The notes: generated from the sequence alone by a model not told the origin. DNA of 64,000 bases from Limnanthes douglasii subsp. nivea (GCA_036936605.1 JAUPFV010000002.1:334651215-334715214), one strand, 5' to 3'; counted from the first letter of the stretch, positions 1-12,388 are shown. Translations and numbers: made by a program.

Positions 1-2090
1 TTATAAATAATGTTCTCCAGTAATAGTCAGAAGCCCCAAATCTACACGCAAACCATCCTCTTCTAAAATAATATGAACCATATGATGGTCGGAATCCGAA
101 TTGAGATATTCTCCTCCTGGAATCACTCCTACCACACATGGCGGTTTGAGTATGCATCTATATATTCATTCATTAAGTAACAAAGTATCGCATCTTGGTC
201 GAAAATCATCATGTTATTCTTCTCCTACTTTGGAACAATCATATGGGTTCTCCGATCCATCTACTCTGGATAACCCATATCCATTCTAACGCTCATTTTA
301 GCCCCACATCTGTTTCTCACATATTATAGCATATTCTCAATGTCAATTGAGCTTTGAATTTTTTCTCTCAATGATATACAATATCTTGTCCAGTGGTAGT
401 CATAATTGTGGTACTTGCAAAACTTTCCATTTTTATCCTCTTGAGGTTTAATCATTAGGGGAGGAGACTTGAACTGTACTTGAACCTAGACTTATGGAAT
501 ATTTCCATCATACTTTTAGTCAACTAGGTGAATTTTTCATACCGCACTCATTTATTTCTTTGATAATCCCGACCTCGGACCGACGTTCTACTCCGACGTG
601 GAGCGGACTATACTTGTTTATGATTCTGAACTTGAGGTGAACAAGATTAAATTTATGTTGCGGGAGGAAAACTGAGAAGATATGAGATTTGTTGTTGTTG
701 TTGCACCATCTGAGGTACCATGTACGCAACCGAAATGATTATAGGAATCAAATATGGAGGCTGGAGGTTTTTTCTAGGCTGGTCGTTAGGAACCAATCGA
801 AGATGGATAGTTTATTCAATCCTAATTTTTTTTTATTCTACTTGGGTTAGGAAAGACCAAAAATTTAGATCCCTCATTCTCATAACCTCCTGACCAGTAG
901 TCTCGAGAGAAGTTCTTATATATATGAACCACAAACCACTTACTTGCTGCAATTATCGAGATTGTTCTTGGTACATACAAATCATTGAGTATAATATCTC
1001 AGACTCTCCCCATTCTGCTGCTTGTAATGCAGCACATGGTTACCATGACCATTCGTTACCTTACTCCCGAAAATTTAATGCCTGAAGATTGTCCATAAAA
1101 TTTCAAAGCTAGTAATAGACCTCATGGCTAATTGGTTGAACAATGTCAAAGAATTACCCTTAAAGGCCATTAAGAATGCTCAACATCAAAGTCGATCATC
1201 ATCCGAGAAACTCATCATGATGTTCATGAACTGTTCAATATAGTTCTCTAGATCACTGGTTTCATCATACTTCTACATTTGATAAACATCAAACCTCTGG
1301 GGTAACTTGACCGTTTACAATCTCTAAAATTAGTGAAAAAAACCTTTCTTATGGAACTCCGACCATATAAAAGACTGTTCAATCCATCATCTAAACTCGA
1401 GTAAGTGTCTAATTACTATTGTGACCTGATGTGAAACATGGGTGATAGATTACCATACACTGGCTCGACATACGGTATGAGCGTGGTAATGTATATTTAT
1501 GGCTGATACAACGCAAGGTTCTGTCAGCTGATACCTGACATATTGTATGGGCGCAGTAGTGTATATTTGTTGTTGATCCCTAGGATGCAAGACAAACTGA
1601 GGACTCCAAGCATGCTCCTGAATTACCGGGTCGATCTTAGTCCGCTCAACATCTACGGTCATAGTCGGGGCATTTTGTATTGCGTTCCCTTACTCACTTT
1701 TGCGATATTTTTATGACTCTCTTCTATATTTTCTCGCTCCTTTAGACCTCGAATGATGCTTACATCTAGTACGTTCATGATTATTTTGTGCGATGTCTTT
1801 ACCAATGAGGAGATGAATCACTGGTCGTAGAGGATAGGTAAGGACATCTTTCGGTAATCTCGCATCAGGCTGCTATAGACCCAGTCTGGTCCATAAGATC
1901 CTGTGAAATTAATGTCATTGTCCCCTGTCATCTCCGAGCCTATCTCGACATGGATTTCTGACCGTAAGTTTGCACGTCTGTTGGCTAAAATGTCCTTCTG
2001 AGCTTGGAGGACGACCACTTTGAAAAATGTTTTTTTTTTCGGTCCGAAGTGTTGCGACTTCGACCAATAGTTAATGTCTCTACTCATCTA
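1..2090 (-). pseudogene. Ty3/gypsy (Tat-like) gag-protease remnant G1
   Basis: Read on the minus strand, this is a decayed retrotransposon gag. Between about 1,350 and 1,060 it reads LPQRFDV, then DLENYIEQFMNIMMSFSDDD, then FKGNSLTLFNQL and RSITSFEIL, broken by stops. The better-kept gag at 49.8-50.4 kb has the same order (DDHIEQF, FKDDDRLVCRALSQSFKGTT). Further on, near 460-360, comes a nucleocapsid-like KFCKYHNYDYHWTRYC, equivalent to CRYHDDIGHDTNDC in that copy. The stretch 2,087-1,450 is the gag N-terminal part, low in complexity and unlike known domains. Positions 300-1 may run toward protease, but no catalytic motif is visible. Gag would package the element RNA in cytoplasmic particles; this copy has too many stops to do so. 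Family assignment is fairly safe, but the exact ends are not visible. Confidence 0.7.
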
Positions 2091-2869
2091 GCTGAGCTTG
2101 TGAAAAAGTTGAGTTGAGAGGGTTTTACGAACCTTCTCGAACAACCTCACTCCATGGAATGAGAGATGTACCCACTGCTCCTTAAGTAATCATAATAACG
2201 TAAAACACTCTCATCATAGGATGACAATTAGTTCAGAGGCTTGGTTTTGAAAAAAAACTTTCAAATACGAGCACGAAAGTCACTCTCATTATAGTCATCA
2301 CTGATGAGTCTTAAGTCCGGTAGGTTACTTTGAACCCGAATGATTCAGCTCGATGATCTCGCTTATTGCGGGACCAATTCACCAAAATATGACAACCGGT
2401 AGCTTAAAATGAAAAAAAAATACCTAAATAATAATAATGAATATATAACCTCCAAAATGATATGATAAATCATATTTATTCTGATAATATAATTTATAAA
2501 CATTAATAGATCATAAATATAAATATAAATATAAATAACATTGATTAACAAATACAACGAGAACGGTACAAAATCCGACGTTAGAACTAACTAATTATCA
2601 CTTATTGATGGTCATTAATGTATTAGTATAGTTTATCCAATATAAAGTACAGTTCGTTATTATTGCAATAATAGGCATGTATTATAGTGGCAAGTGAAGT
2701 AACTAATACTTGTACAACTTGTATCACAACATCGGAATAGCCTATCATGTTGTTCGATTGGTCCATTGCTTTCCATGTCTCCTTCAATCATATCTTTCTC
2801 AACCAATCATCTATCAATTACAAAAAACAGAAAAGCAATTACAATCATCTTCTGATGTATCATATTCCT
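2091..2869. other. Non-coding AT-rich stretch, possible leader/LTR of G1
   Basis: No gene is supported. On the minus strand, 2,100-2,390 lies upstream of gag G1 and could be its leader. A TGGTGAATTGGTCCCGC stretch near 2,370-2,390 sits where a primer-binding site would be, followed by AT-rich DNA at 2,400-2,560 that could be LTR. I cannot match the site to a tRNA or find a second LTR. Confidence 0.3.
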
Positions 2870-2976
2870 AATCTTTAAAGCTTTGAAATTGCTACAAGCT
2901 GCTCAGGAGGTTTGAAGTTCATGAAGTCAAGTTTTATTTTACACTTCAGGGTCCATCAAGCAAGCCAATCAGCTGC

Positions 2977-4342
2977 TCAATTTTGTTCCCAGAAGATAAA
3001 ATGAACTGACATTTTATTTGTAATCATAGTTTTGATTCTGTTAACTATAGATTCTAAATAATTTGGTAGTTTATTAGCAGAAATGAGAGTGGTAAGGATT
3101 TTGCAGTCCGATTCTATGTCCACTTCCTTTAAACCTTTGATTTTGCAAATTAGTAAGCAATCGAGCATAACACGGGCTTCAACTTTTAGTGGATTCATTT
3201 TGCCGTATGTATTGCTGTAGCCACTGATAATTGTTCCTTTGCTGTCTCTTATTAGGATTCCACCACTTGATTCCTTGGATTCTAGGCAACAAGCGTCAGT
3301 ATTTACTTTAACTCTCCCTGGTCGAGGAAGGGCCCATTTCAGGTACACAGCCTTCTGTTTTGATGTAATGTTTGGACACTGTCCAAGAGAGTCGCTGCGT
3401 CTTCGTTATCTTTCCAGTGTTTTCTTTTGAACATTTTTGCTTGATCCAAATGAGTAATCATCTGTATTATATAGTTGATAGCAGACTTTGAATAATAGCG
3501 ATCTCCATTCATCTTTATTTTGTTGCGTTGCTGCCAAATAGTCCAGCCTATGATAGATGGGAGGATAGTTTTGATACGAACACTAGAAGGAGAAGACCAG
3601 AACCAAGTTCTGAGTAAGTGTTTTAGCGTCATATGTATGCGTATATCTACCTTTAGGATTCCTGCAAAATATAGCCATATACTCCAGGAAAAATAATATG
3701 AAACAAATAAGTGGTCAATTGATTCGTCATTTGAACAAAATTGACATTTAGAGGCTAATTGAATATGTCTAGCTTTAATAACTGAATAAATAGGTAGCTT
3801 TTTCAGAAGAAGTCTCCATCTAAATAAAGAACACTTTCTTGGGGTCACGTTATTCCACAAATTATAGAATAATGAAGAGTTAAAAGCAGCTGGTCTAATG
3901 TGTTTTAATGTATCCTTAACATGAAGAAACCATTGCTGGAGAGTCTCCATACTCTACTGTCTTTAATGTTATGTTTAATATTAGTTTTAAGAACAAGGTT
4001 AATATTTGACTCTGTTAGATACCTTTTAAGCATGTTAACATTCTAGTTGTTAGCATCCCAAAAGGTTCTACTCTTAATACCTTTAAACCAAGAGTCATTT
4101 GTCGTGTGCTCTAATTTAATTAAAGGATCCTTACCAAACCAATTGTCCAGCCACAAATCTACTTGGCCTTCCCCAAGACTCCATTTGATGTTGTCTTTTG
4201 TGAATTCTTTGACCTCTGCTAACATTTTCCAAGTTAAAGAGCCTTTTTTGGAGTAGCTGATTGGAAGAGGATGTTGTTCTTTGCAATATATACTTTGCAT
4301 CAGTCTTGCCCACAGTGTGATTTTTCTCGAAAGTTTATCCAA
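2977..4342 (-). pseudogene. LINE L1 ORF2 C-terminus: zf-RVT and RNase H
   Basis: The piece 4,342-4,043 (ISYSKKGSLTWKML, then LWLDNWFGKDPLI) is the linker seen before the zf-RVT domain. The piece 3,950-3,339 holds zf-RVT: RKCSLFRWRLLLKKLP, CQFCSNDESIDHLF with its paired Cys and His, and WTIWQQRNK. It overlaps by frameshift into 3,348-2,977, an RNase H of the plant-LINE type: KVNTDACCLESKESSGGI with the first Asp, VEARVMLDCL with the Glu, and DIESDCKIL with another Asp. It would remove RNA from the hybrid. It is one gene with the upstream RT in an intact LINE. Confidence 0.85.
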
Positions 4343-5990
4343 AGCTTACAACAGAAAGCTCTTTGGGTGTCCTCTAGTCTTTGAATATTAAGACCACCTT
4401 CTCTGAAAGATTGCAAACTTTTTTCCATGTGGACCAGTGTATGTTTGAGGCTTTGTTTGATGAATTCTAGAGGAAATTGTTAAACATTCTTTCAATTTTT
4501 ATGATCACAGATTTATAGAGGCAACAACTTTGGATCCAATACAGAGGAATGGGCATCAATGCAGTAGTAATCAAGGTTAATATTCCTCCAAATGATAATG
4601 ATTTTTCATTCCAGCTCTCTATTTTTGTTCTGATCTTTTCTAACATAGGAATGAAATTTGAAGCTTTATTATGGGGGCTGAGAGTGATGCCTAAATATGT
4701 TTTTGGTAGGTTACTAATGTTGAAGTTTGTTTTTGTGCTCAGAGAATTCTTCCTGTCTAATGAAAGACTTGCAGCGGTTATTATAGTTGTTTTCTCCTTA
4801 TTAAGGGATTGGCATGAAGCATATTGATATAACTACAAAAATTTACCTAGATTCTCTAAAGAAGAATATGAACCATTAGAGAATATCAGGAGGTCATCAG
4901 CAAATGAAAGTACAAGTATTATAAGTTCACTTTTGTTTGAATACTTAAGAGTTTTGTCTTTTAAGAATATTTTGTGAAGGCCTCTTAATAGGAGTTCTTC
5001 AGAGAGTATAAATAGGCTTGGGGACAGGGGGTCCCCTTGCCTTATACCTCTGAGCATTTTGAAGAATCCAACTGATTCACCATTTATAATTATAGAAATA
5101 TAAACTGATTTAATAATGTTAGAGATCAAAGATAAAACCTCGTTCCTAAAACCATAACACTGAAGAACCTTTAGTATGAAGGAGTGTGATAAGTTTTCAA
5201 ACGCTTTTGACATGTCGACCTTATAGTGATATTTCCAACCTTTGTTTTCCTATTAATTTCGTGAGCTAACTCCTTTGCAATGAGTATATTCTCATGGATA
5301 AGTCTTCTTTTCACGTATGCACCCTGAACTTTAGAAATTAGTTTAGGTAACATAAGAGATAATCTATTGTTAAGTAGTTTGCACATGATCCTATTTAGCA
5401 TTGTACATAGGCTAATTGGCCTGTAATGATTCTAGAAATAATGAGCTTCTACTTTAGGGATTAAGAAAACTCCAGTTGCAAGAATCCATTTAGGTATATT
5501 ATGTCCTTTGAAGAAGAATATTATTGCATTCGTTAGGTACTCCTTAATTATGTTCCAACAGCTTGTGAAGAAAATCCTGTTGAATCCATCAACTCCTCCA
5601 ACTCCTTCAGAGTTTAGCATTTGAATGGAGCTCCATATCTCCTCTTAAGTAGGGTCAACTATCATAAAAGCATTATCAGAGTTGTTAATCAATTTAGGTA
5701 TAACATTAAAAATTTCACTAGACATATAAGTATATTGTTGGTCTTTATCAGTATAAGAAAGAATATAGAGTATGTTTTTAAAGTATTATTCTGCATAAAC
5801 TTTTATAGCATCCTTATCATAACACCATTTGTTATTGAGTTTGATGTCAACAATTCTTGATTTTCTTCTTTTCCTCTTGACAAAGTTATGGTATAACTTT
5901 GTGTTTCTGTCACCACCGTGAAGCCAATTGGAGTAGCATTTCTGCTTCCAATAATTTTATTCCATGGATAATGCAAGTAAGTATTCTGCA
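4343..5990 (-). pseudogene. LINE L1 ORF2, reverse transcriptase domain
   Basis: This RNA-dependent DNA polymerase copies LINE RNA at the nicked target. On the minus strand the order is GVGGVDGFNRIFF and VFLIPKVE (5,620-5,440), HYRPISLCT (about 5,410), KVQGAYVKRRLIHENILIAK (about 5,330), then after a frameshift near 5,210 DMSKAFENLSHSF, GIRQGDPLSPSLFI (about 5,040) and SFADDLLIFSNG (about 4,900). The catalytic Asp pair in FADD is present; the first catalytic position reads SKAFE where SKAFD is usual. The stretch 4,830-4,343 is the RT tail (GGLNIQRLED near 4,390) with several breaks. At least two frameshifts make it non-functional. Confidence 0.85.
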
Positions 5991-6115
5991 TTGGCTTTGG
6001 AGAAAGTTATTTTTGATTTTGTGTTGTTGTATCTGAGAAACTCGAACTCTTTCAGCTTCAGGTTTTCTTCAGTTTGAGTCACTTTATCAAAAATATTCTT
6101 GAAATGAATTTTGTT

Positions 6116-6952
6116 CTATTTTTTCAAGGCCTCCTTTAGTATTTTTAATTTGTTCCTGAAGATATATAAAGGATTGCCATACATCTGACCTTTCCAGCTA
6201 GTTTCAACTGTAACCAAAAAATCTTCGTCCAATGTCCACACATTGATGAACTTAAAACTCTTTATAATATTGTTCCTTTCTTTAAAAATAGCTATACATA
6301 GTGGTGTATGGTCTGAGCACGTTCGAGCAAGGTGTGTGACTCTGGTTTTCACAAAGTAATCATCCCAAGATTGATTAATCAAAATCATGTTGAGCCGCTT
6401 CCATTTTGTTTTGTTTGTCCAAGTAAATTTTGTTCCTGAAAACCCTGCATCTACAATAAAACAATCTTTAATAGCATCATTAAAATCAGAAGAGCTTTGA
6501 TAACAAAAATTAACGCAGCCTGCTTGTTCACTAGGTGAAACCACAGTATTAAAATCACCCATCAATAGCTATTCTTTCAATGAATTGGCTATGTTTCTGA
6601 GTAACTCCCAAAGATGTTTCCTATTAGATGCTTGACATTTTGCATATATAAAAGTTATAGAGAAAATCTTATAAAGAAAAGAATAGGTGACACTAGAATG
6701 TATGTATTGTACGCTATCAAGAAATTCAATCTGCAAATCAGTAGACCAGAAAATCGATATTTTGTTTGAGACATTTGCAAAGAAATTAGGGTAAGTTAGC
6801 TTTGAGGATAGTGACTCAATTATGTTGCCACCTATCATAGGTTCTTGAATGCATAATAGAGAAATGTTTTCTTTCTTTATGATTGATCTTAACCTTCTAA
6901 TAGTACTTGTGTTACCAACACCTCTCAGATTCCAACATAGAGCTTTTATCAT
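6116..6952 (-). pseudogene. LINE L1 ORF2, APE-type endonuclease domain
   Basis: The endonuclease nicks target DNA to prime reverse transcription. On the minus strand, 6,952 begins MIKALCWNLRGVGN, the usual ORF2 start in plant LINEs, with CIQEP about 30 residues in; its E is the metal-binding Glu. A single stop separates this from 6,565-6,116, which carries GDFNTVV, then TWTNKTKWKRLN and ARTCSDHTPLCI, the expected GDFN and SDH catalytic motifs. Compared with the family, the domain is almost complete, with one stop near 6,567 splitting it. ORF1 ends about 60 bases upstream and RT follows downstream. Confidence 0.85.
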
Positions 6953-7015
6953 TTATGATTGATTCTTGCAGACCTTCTTGTCTCTTTGCAAGGAAGATAT
7001 TGGACAGTTAGATGC

Positions 7016-8479
7016 TTATTTTTTTTCTCTTGAAAGTTTAAGCTTCCTGTTGAGCACTTTTTGAACGCTAGACTCTTCATTTCTTTTGCTGAATGTTGGA
7101 GAGTTAGGGAGACTCCCTGTGTTGTTCTTATTTGGGTCAATATAACCAGTTGATTCCTCATAAGAGGAAGTGTAATGCTCATCATTAAGGGACTTCATTG
7201 CCTCAGCTATATCAGTCTCTAATATTTCTTCTTCAGTGTTATTGCGGAAATCAGATTGATCATGATCCAAAAGTTGACCTACATTTTCTTGAACCAGTTT
7301 GGCAACTTTAGTTGTTGCTTGTTGTATAATTTGCTGAGTTTGTTTTATTGCAACATTTTGCAGAGATTGAGACACAATATGGGAATGTTCTTGATCTTCT
7401 TCTGGTTGAGATGAACTGATCTTCTTGCTGGAGTCACCATGATTGCTAGAAGAGGCACTATGCTGTATTTGCTTTGTTGTATCATTTTGCAGAACTTGAG
7501 TATCATTTGGTTGTTCACGATCTGATACTGGTTGAGATAGTCTTGACTTCTTACAGGAAGAACTATCATGGCCAACATGGTAGCAATAATTACAATAGGC
7601 TGGAACGTTCTTGTAGCTGAGACTGATCCAGGCACCAAAATTTTCACCAAATCCGATCCACATCCTTTGGTGCAGCTTCACTGAAATGTCTATTTCTATC
7701 CAGGAAAAGAAGGCATTGTATAATGCCCTATTTTTTGGAGGAATCCAAAATTTTATTGGACTTCCTAACGCAGAAGCAATAAAATAAAGTATTTACTCAT
7801 TATACAAACTCTCATGAAGTTTTTCTATTTTCACCCAGATAGGAACAACATGGCACTCAACCTTGGGACTGAAAGAAGGAAGCCATTTGAGGACACGCAT
7901 AGCATGGTGGCCAACTGTCCAGTAGCTTCGACTCCAAATCTTGGATATATCATCTTTCAACGAGAACTCAAGGAAGAGATGACGCGAATCCCAGTTGGAA
8001 TAAGAAATATCTTATTCGAACTTCTTTTGCTCAAAAAACTTATCAAGAATATGTTTTGTTGGAAGGCCTTTTGCAAATTTCCATATCAAATTATAGGTAG
8101 TAGAACTTTATAACTTTTCCAGTATTGAATCATTGAAATGAATATCTACATGATCTGTTTTGTATTTTGTAGATTCTGGTTTTAAGTTCTTGCCTTGAAC
8201 AGACTTTGACGTAGCTTGTAAATATGTTTTGCTTGCAGAAATCATATTGGAATGAGATCGTTAAAGAGTTTGATGAATTTGAAGACTCTTCTAAGGTAAA
8301 AGAGTAATTTGAAGATGAGGAAATCCTTGAGAAGGCTTGAGAAAAGCCAGAGATCTTGCTTGATTTCGAGAAGAAATGCTCTGTTTCTTGAAGGAGAAAA
8401 GCAGAGTCTTCATTTCTTCTGTTACAATTTTTTTACTCCATTCGTTTAAGTTTCCAGTTAAGGCGTGATGTCTTAGCAT
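7016..8479 (-). pseudogene. LINE L1 ORF1 (DUF4283-like plus CCHC knuckle)
   Basis: ORF1 of plant LINEs is a nucleic-acid-binding chaperone that travels with the element RNA. On the minus strand, 7,960-7,690 reads AMRVLKWLPSFSP, then VVPIWVKIEKL, then IASALGSPIKFW, the usual DUF4283 sequence signature, with one in-frame stop. It is followed by WIEIDISVKLHQRMWIGFG and the knuckle CNYCYHVGHDSSSC at 7,600-7,560, an exact C-x2-C-x4-H-x4-C. The last 170 residues are Ser/Gln-rich with no domain, ending in a basic KLKLSREKK tail. The first Met lies near 8,479, but the N-terminal part is shifted between frames. The endonuclease ORF follows after about 60 bases. Confidence 0.75.
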
Positions 8480-8521
8480 TGAATAAAAACAAATAAGGTT
8501 AAGCTATATATACCAAAAATG

Positions 8522-8537
8522 GGTTTAAGTTTATCTA
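8522..8537 (+). repeat. Left inverted terminal repeat of element A
   Basis: GGTTTAAGTTTATCTA, matching 15 of 16 bases of the reverse complement of 16,443-16,458. It lies at the far edge of the PMD promoter region (TATA-like TATATAAAC near 8,601) and right beside the 5' end of LINE L1. Confidence 0.5.
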
Positions 8538-8790
8538 GTTTTGAGGTTATCCAAAGGTGGTATAAGTTGACCTAAATTTTGACAAAAATACCCTTTTAGG
8601 GGTATATAAACATTTTTTTACTAACCTTCATCTACTCCATTTTTCCTACAACACTCTCTCAGTTCCCTCACTCCTCTCACTTCTATCTACAACCCTAAAC
8701 CTCACTTCTCTTTAAAACCTCCCACCTCGCTCTAACATTTCCGGCAAACCAACACACCACTTTCTCTTCCTCCCCTTCTCCTCCTTCATC

Positions 8791-11323
8791 ATGGAGAAGA
8801 AGAAAGATCCACCACCAACAAAGTAAGTTTCTACAATTTTAATTTCTAGGTTAGTATATTTATGATAGAAATTTGTGATTTTTTTAGGATTTTGAGTTTT
8901 GGTAGAATTAGGGTAGAATTAGGGTGGATTTAGGTTAGAAATTAGGTTTTTGGTAGGATTAGGAGACCATTTTCTAGCCCGATTGCCGGCTGGAAAATGG
9001 CTGGCAGCTTCACCTGTGGGATGGTATGCCCAGTACAGTCCGTATTGGGCATACACACCGATGGTACGACGAACTGTATCGAGTGGTACAGCCCTAACGT
9101 ACCATCGGTATGCACGGCCAGTAACGAGCGGTATCAGGGATCTGTTCCGAGTGGTATAGAGGGTCTATACCGCTCGGTACAGGGCCTATGCACATATGGT
9201 GCGTAACCTTAAAAATCCCCATTTTTTTTTTCAAATTATGTTTATTTATTTTTTCACAATTTTTTAAACTACGAAATGTAGTTTAGGTTTAGTTTTTGGA
9301 TTTTTTTAGGTTTATGGATTGTATTGTATGTTTTATGATAATATTAACTTTGTTTGTCTTTTGTTATTATTTTAGGTCTGATTTTGTCGATCCACGACCC
9401 GATGGCCTTCCTCGGTCAAGGGTGGTTCACCCGGGATCACAGGTGATTCACCCCACGAATAAGTTGAAGACAGTACGGGCCGTCAAAGATGAAAGAGCCT
9501 GTGATGCTAAACACAGACGATCAACAACGGAAGACACAGAGACTGAACGTTTTAGGGAGAAAAAGATGGAGAAGATCATATCCGATCGGTCGTTGCGCCA
9601 CATAAACCATGGGAAGCGAAAGGAAAAAGATGGTGAAATATAAGTTGATGATACTCATGGAGGCTCATCACGATGTGATACATCACATGTTCACCAATCA
9701 CCACCGCCCACTACTAATTCACCACCCCATACGCATACTAGTTCACGTCCACTACATGTTAGTCATATGGCGGATGCTACTGGGGATCCCGAGCAGGACG
9801 TCATTGACGAGGAGCATATCGATGCTATACATACTGAGGAGCAGCGGAAGATGTTTGCATTTTTAAAATGCAACAAAATACCCATCTTTTCTGAATATAA
9901 GGAACATGAGGCATACCATGTCTTCATCAGGCAGGTCAGTATCAAATTTTTATATGGTATCTAGTGTTATGTTTTAATTTGATTTGTGTTTGACTTAGTT
10001 TTTCATTCGCAGGCTTGCACTTCGTTAGGCATTCAAGTACATTATAATGTGCTTCGTATGTGGGACCTTAATGCTCAGCCGGAAGTGGAGCGGCACTTGG
10101 CACAGACTCTTTATGGATCTCTGATTGCTCACCTGCCTCAGTATTTCACGCACTATGTACTTGATGAGGTATTCGTTGAGCGTTAGCATCAAGAGACCAA
10201 CACGTTTCATTTCTCATTTGGGGAGATGATCATTACACTCGATGATGTCAGCTGCATTACAGGTCTCCCTGTACTTGGTCAGACTTTTGATGTTGTCACG
10301 GTTCCACGTGATGAGGCATATTTCTACTACACCAGTATGTTGGGGTTGAGTGTTGAAGAGGTACGCGCTGAGATCGAGTCCATAAGTGGCGTTAGCTTCA
10401 AGATAAAGTGGCTGCGAGAGACATTTACTAAGGGTTGTTACATTGAGAAAAATGATCCAGACACTATCCGTCATGTATCACAAGCATACTTGATGTTCTT
10501 ATTTGGCTGCACTATATTTGCGGATACTAGTCAGAAAAGTGTCAAGGATGACTACTTATATGGATTGGAGAATGTGGACTCTGGGTTATGGGATATCGCG
10601 TGGGGTACGAATGCATTGGTGTTTTTGTTCCGTGGTTTGGGTGATGCTTTGAAAGTATCGAAGCATAACCTTTATGGATTTGTTTCCATGCTAGACTGCT
10701 AGATTTACGATCATTTCCCCGCATTTAGAGTCCCCGAGCATGCGGATCATGTAGCGAGGCAGCCGAGGATTATGAAGTGACAACCGAAGAGGATTGTTGG
10801 AACAAACATCCGCCCCAAGCCGGTTATGCGTGCTCTTCTTTCAGATCTGAAGGAGATAGATGTAAGTGATTATATTTATTAGTAAGTAAAACAATTAAAC
10901 TAAATCGTATTCTATTATGTATTCATTGTTTTACTTTGTTCGGAACCATGTTGTTTTCGAGCCATACGAGGTTATCAGGGTTCAGTCCCCGCGCAAGAGA
11001 TCCGCACCATCGCTTATCTTTTGCGGATGATAAACACAGTTGAGGGTTACATGCCTGATCGTGTTATGTGCCAGTTCAGACAGGTTCAGGATGAACCTGA
11101 ACTCCCACTTGTACTCAGACAAGGTTACAAGAAGGGAGATTTGGCTAGATACACATGGCGTGAGAGTGCGTGGTAAAATTGGCGTTAGCATTTAATTCTA
11201 GAGGATTGGTTGACTGTTATCGTCGATACTTATAGACAGTCGGCGACGAACACGTACTGGAGGTACTTAGCTGAGTATGGTTTGCATACGATCAATCCAC
11301 CCCCGCGCACCACGAAATGTTAG
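8791..11323 (+). pseudogene. PMD (plant mobile domain) gene of element A
   Basis: PMD proteins are encoded by plant MULE and gypsy elements; host relatives (the MAIL/MAIN family) act in silencing and genome stability. Exon 1 is MEKKKDPPPTK (8,791-8,822) with donor GTAAGT. The acceptor at 9,374-9,375 restores the frame into a basic and Pro/His-rich N-terminal region. Exon 2 ends EHEAYHVFIRQ (9,934) and exon 3 starts at 10,013. The PMD core is HFSFGEMIITLDDVSCITGL (about 10,210) through WLRETFTKGCY, FLFGCTIFADTS and WGTNALVFLF; a later exon (about 10,950-11,323) has YLLRMINTVEGYMPDRV. Stops at 9,641, 10,184, 10,700 and near 10,777 interrupt it; three of them sit where B or C has Trp or where Trp is expected. 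The second intron (9,935-10,012) is conserved in position in C. Confidence 0.8.
9019..9200. repeat. Palindrome cluster A1, in intron 1 of the PMD gene
   Basis: About 180 bases of overlapping short inverted repeats with cores such as GGTATGCCCAGTAC/GTATTGGGCATAC, ACCGATGGTACG/CGTACCATCGGT and TATAGAGGGTCTATA. It has GC content clearly above the surrounding intron. It lies wholly inside the intron 8,823-9,375. The same ACC-GGT words recur in clusters A2 and A3. Confidence 0.8.
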
Positions 11324-11855
11324 AGGCCATTCGATCTTTGAAAATGTTGTCTAGAGAGTGCGCTTTAGTGGAGAGAATAAGTGTTGCAGCTCTTTTCTCC
11401 TTGGGTAGTTGTCCTCATTGTTGGACTTGTTTTACCTTTAGGTTGATTTTTCTTTATCTTCATGTTTATGTTTCTTATCGCTTTGGACGATTGATTGTAT
11501 GTTTGTACTATGACTATTTTATTTCGCTATGAATGTTAGTCTTTTCTTTTCATCTTTATATTTACTGATTACATTCAACTATTAGCATCCACTATAAATG
11601 ATAAACTATACCTAATGGAACAATGAACATCCACTTCAAATGACAAATTATAAGTATTGAAATAACAATCAATTTTACGATTAATTATGCTTATTAAATC
11701 AACGATAAATTGCCAACATATAATATATATAGATGTATTATTAAAACTCCGAGAGACGCTGCTTCGCAGAAAAGTAATAATAAACGTTCTAAAAGTATAC
11801 ATACGAAAGAATCTCTAAAAAAAATTGCCAACAGAAAAACATAAAAAAATACAAG

Positions 11856-12215
11856 TACCCGTGCACCATTGGTACGTAGTCATGAGAACATATGGTGCAC
11901 ACCACTCTGTACCCATGGTACAACTGGTGTGCACCATGGGTAGACCGTATGACATACTGATGGTGCATAGTACTGGCTGTATCATCGGTACAAGCACCAC
12001 AGACCGATGGTACAATGCACCGATCGGTACACGTAGTACCAGCCAGTACTAGGCACCATTGGTGCGTAGCCATTGGCACCAATGGTGCCTCAACCTGTGT
12101 ACCGATGGTACATGGTTTGTGCACCATTGGTGCGCAAGGTAAAGAACTGATGGTATCGTCGACTAGGCACCATCGGTACACCTTGGTGTGCACCATAGGT
12201 GCACAGTAGGTTGTT
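11856..12215. repeat. Palindrome cluster A2, central
   Basis: About 360 bases of near-tandem imperfect palindromes built on GTGCACCATTGGTACG, GTACCCATGGTAC, GCACCATTGGTGCG and GCACCATAGGTGC. It sits between the PMD 3' end and the small gene. Open reading frames on both strands here (for example 11,789-12,310) are by-products of the repeat, not genes. Confidence 0.85.
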
Positions 12216-12388
12216 CCTATGGTGACTTTGTTTCCGTCAATTTCTTCACGCTTTGCACTTCCCGCTAAATTTCTTCCCTGCTCTATAATTCTCTCCAAAC
12301 TAAACTTCAATTTTCTATATAAGTATGTCTAAGTTGGATACGCCAAACACACAAATTTCTTCTTGCAATCTTCCTCAATTGTTTCTCT

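Larger units (their letters stand above)
2870..8485 (-). mobile_element. Near full-length plant LINE (L1)
   Basis: A non-LTR retrotransposon on the minus strand with all expected parts in order: ORF1 with a DUF4283-like region and zinc knuckle (8.48-7.02 kb), APE-type endonuclease (6.95-6.12 kb), reverse transcriptase (about 5.62-4.8 kb), zf-RVT region (about 4.3-3.4 kb) and a C-terminal RNase H (3.35-2.98 kb). Several stops and frameshifts make it inactive. The 3' end near 2.87 kb is placed by loss of coding signal; no clear poly(A) tail or target duplication is visible. Its 5' end lies within about 40 bases of the left terminus of element A at 8,522, so one of the two may have inserted into the other. 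Confidence 0.85.

Noticed and set aside
8950..9206. Two 69-codon ORFs in the first intron of the PMD gene of element A
   Set aside because: Overlapping frames of the palindrome cluster, inside an intron with good splice sites.
11789..12310. ORFs of 60-170 codons on both strands over the central repeat of element A
   Set aside because: They are produced by the palindromic repeat itself (both strands read similar VHHWY/MVHTS phrases) and have no domain.
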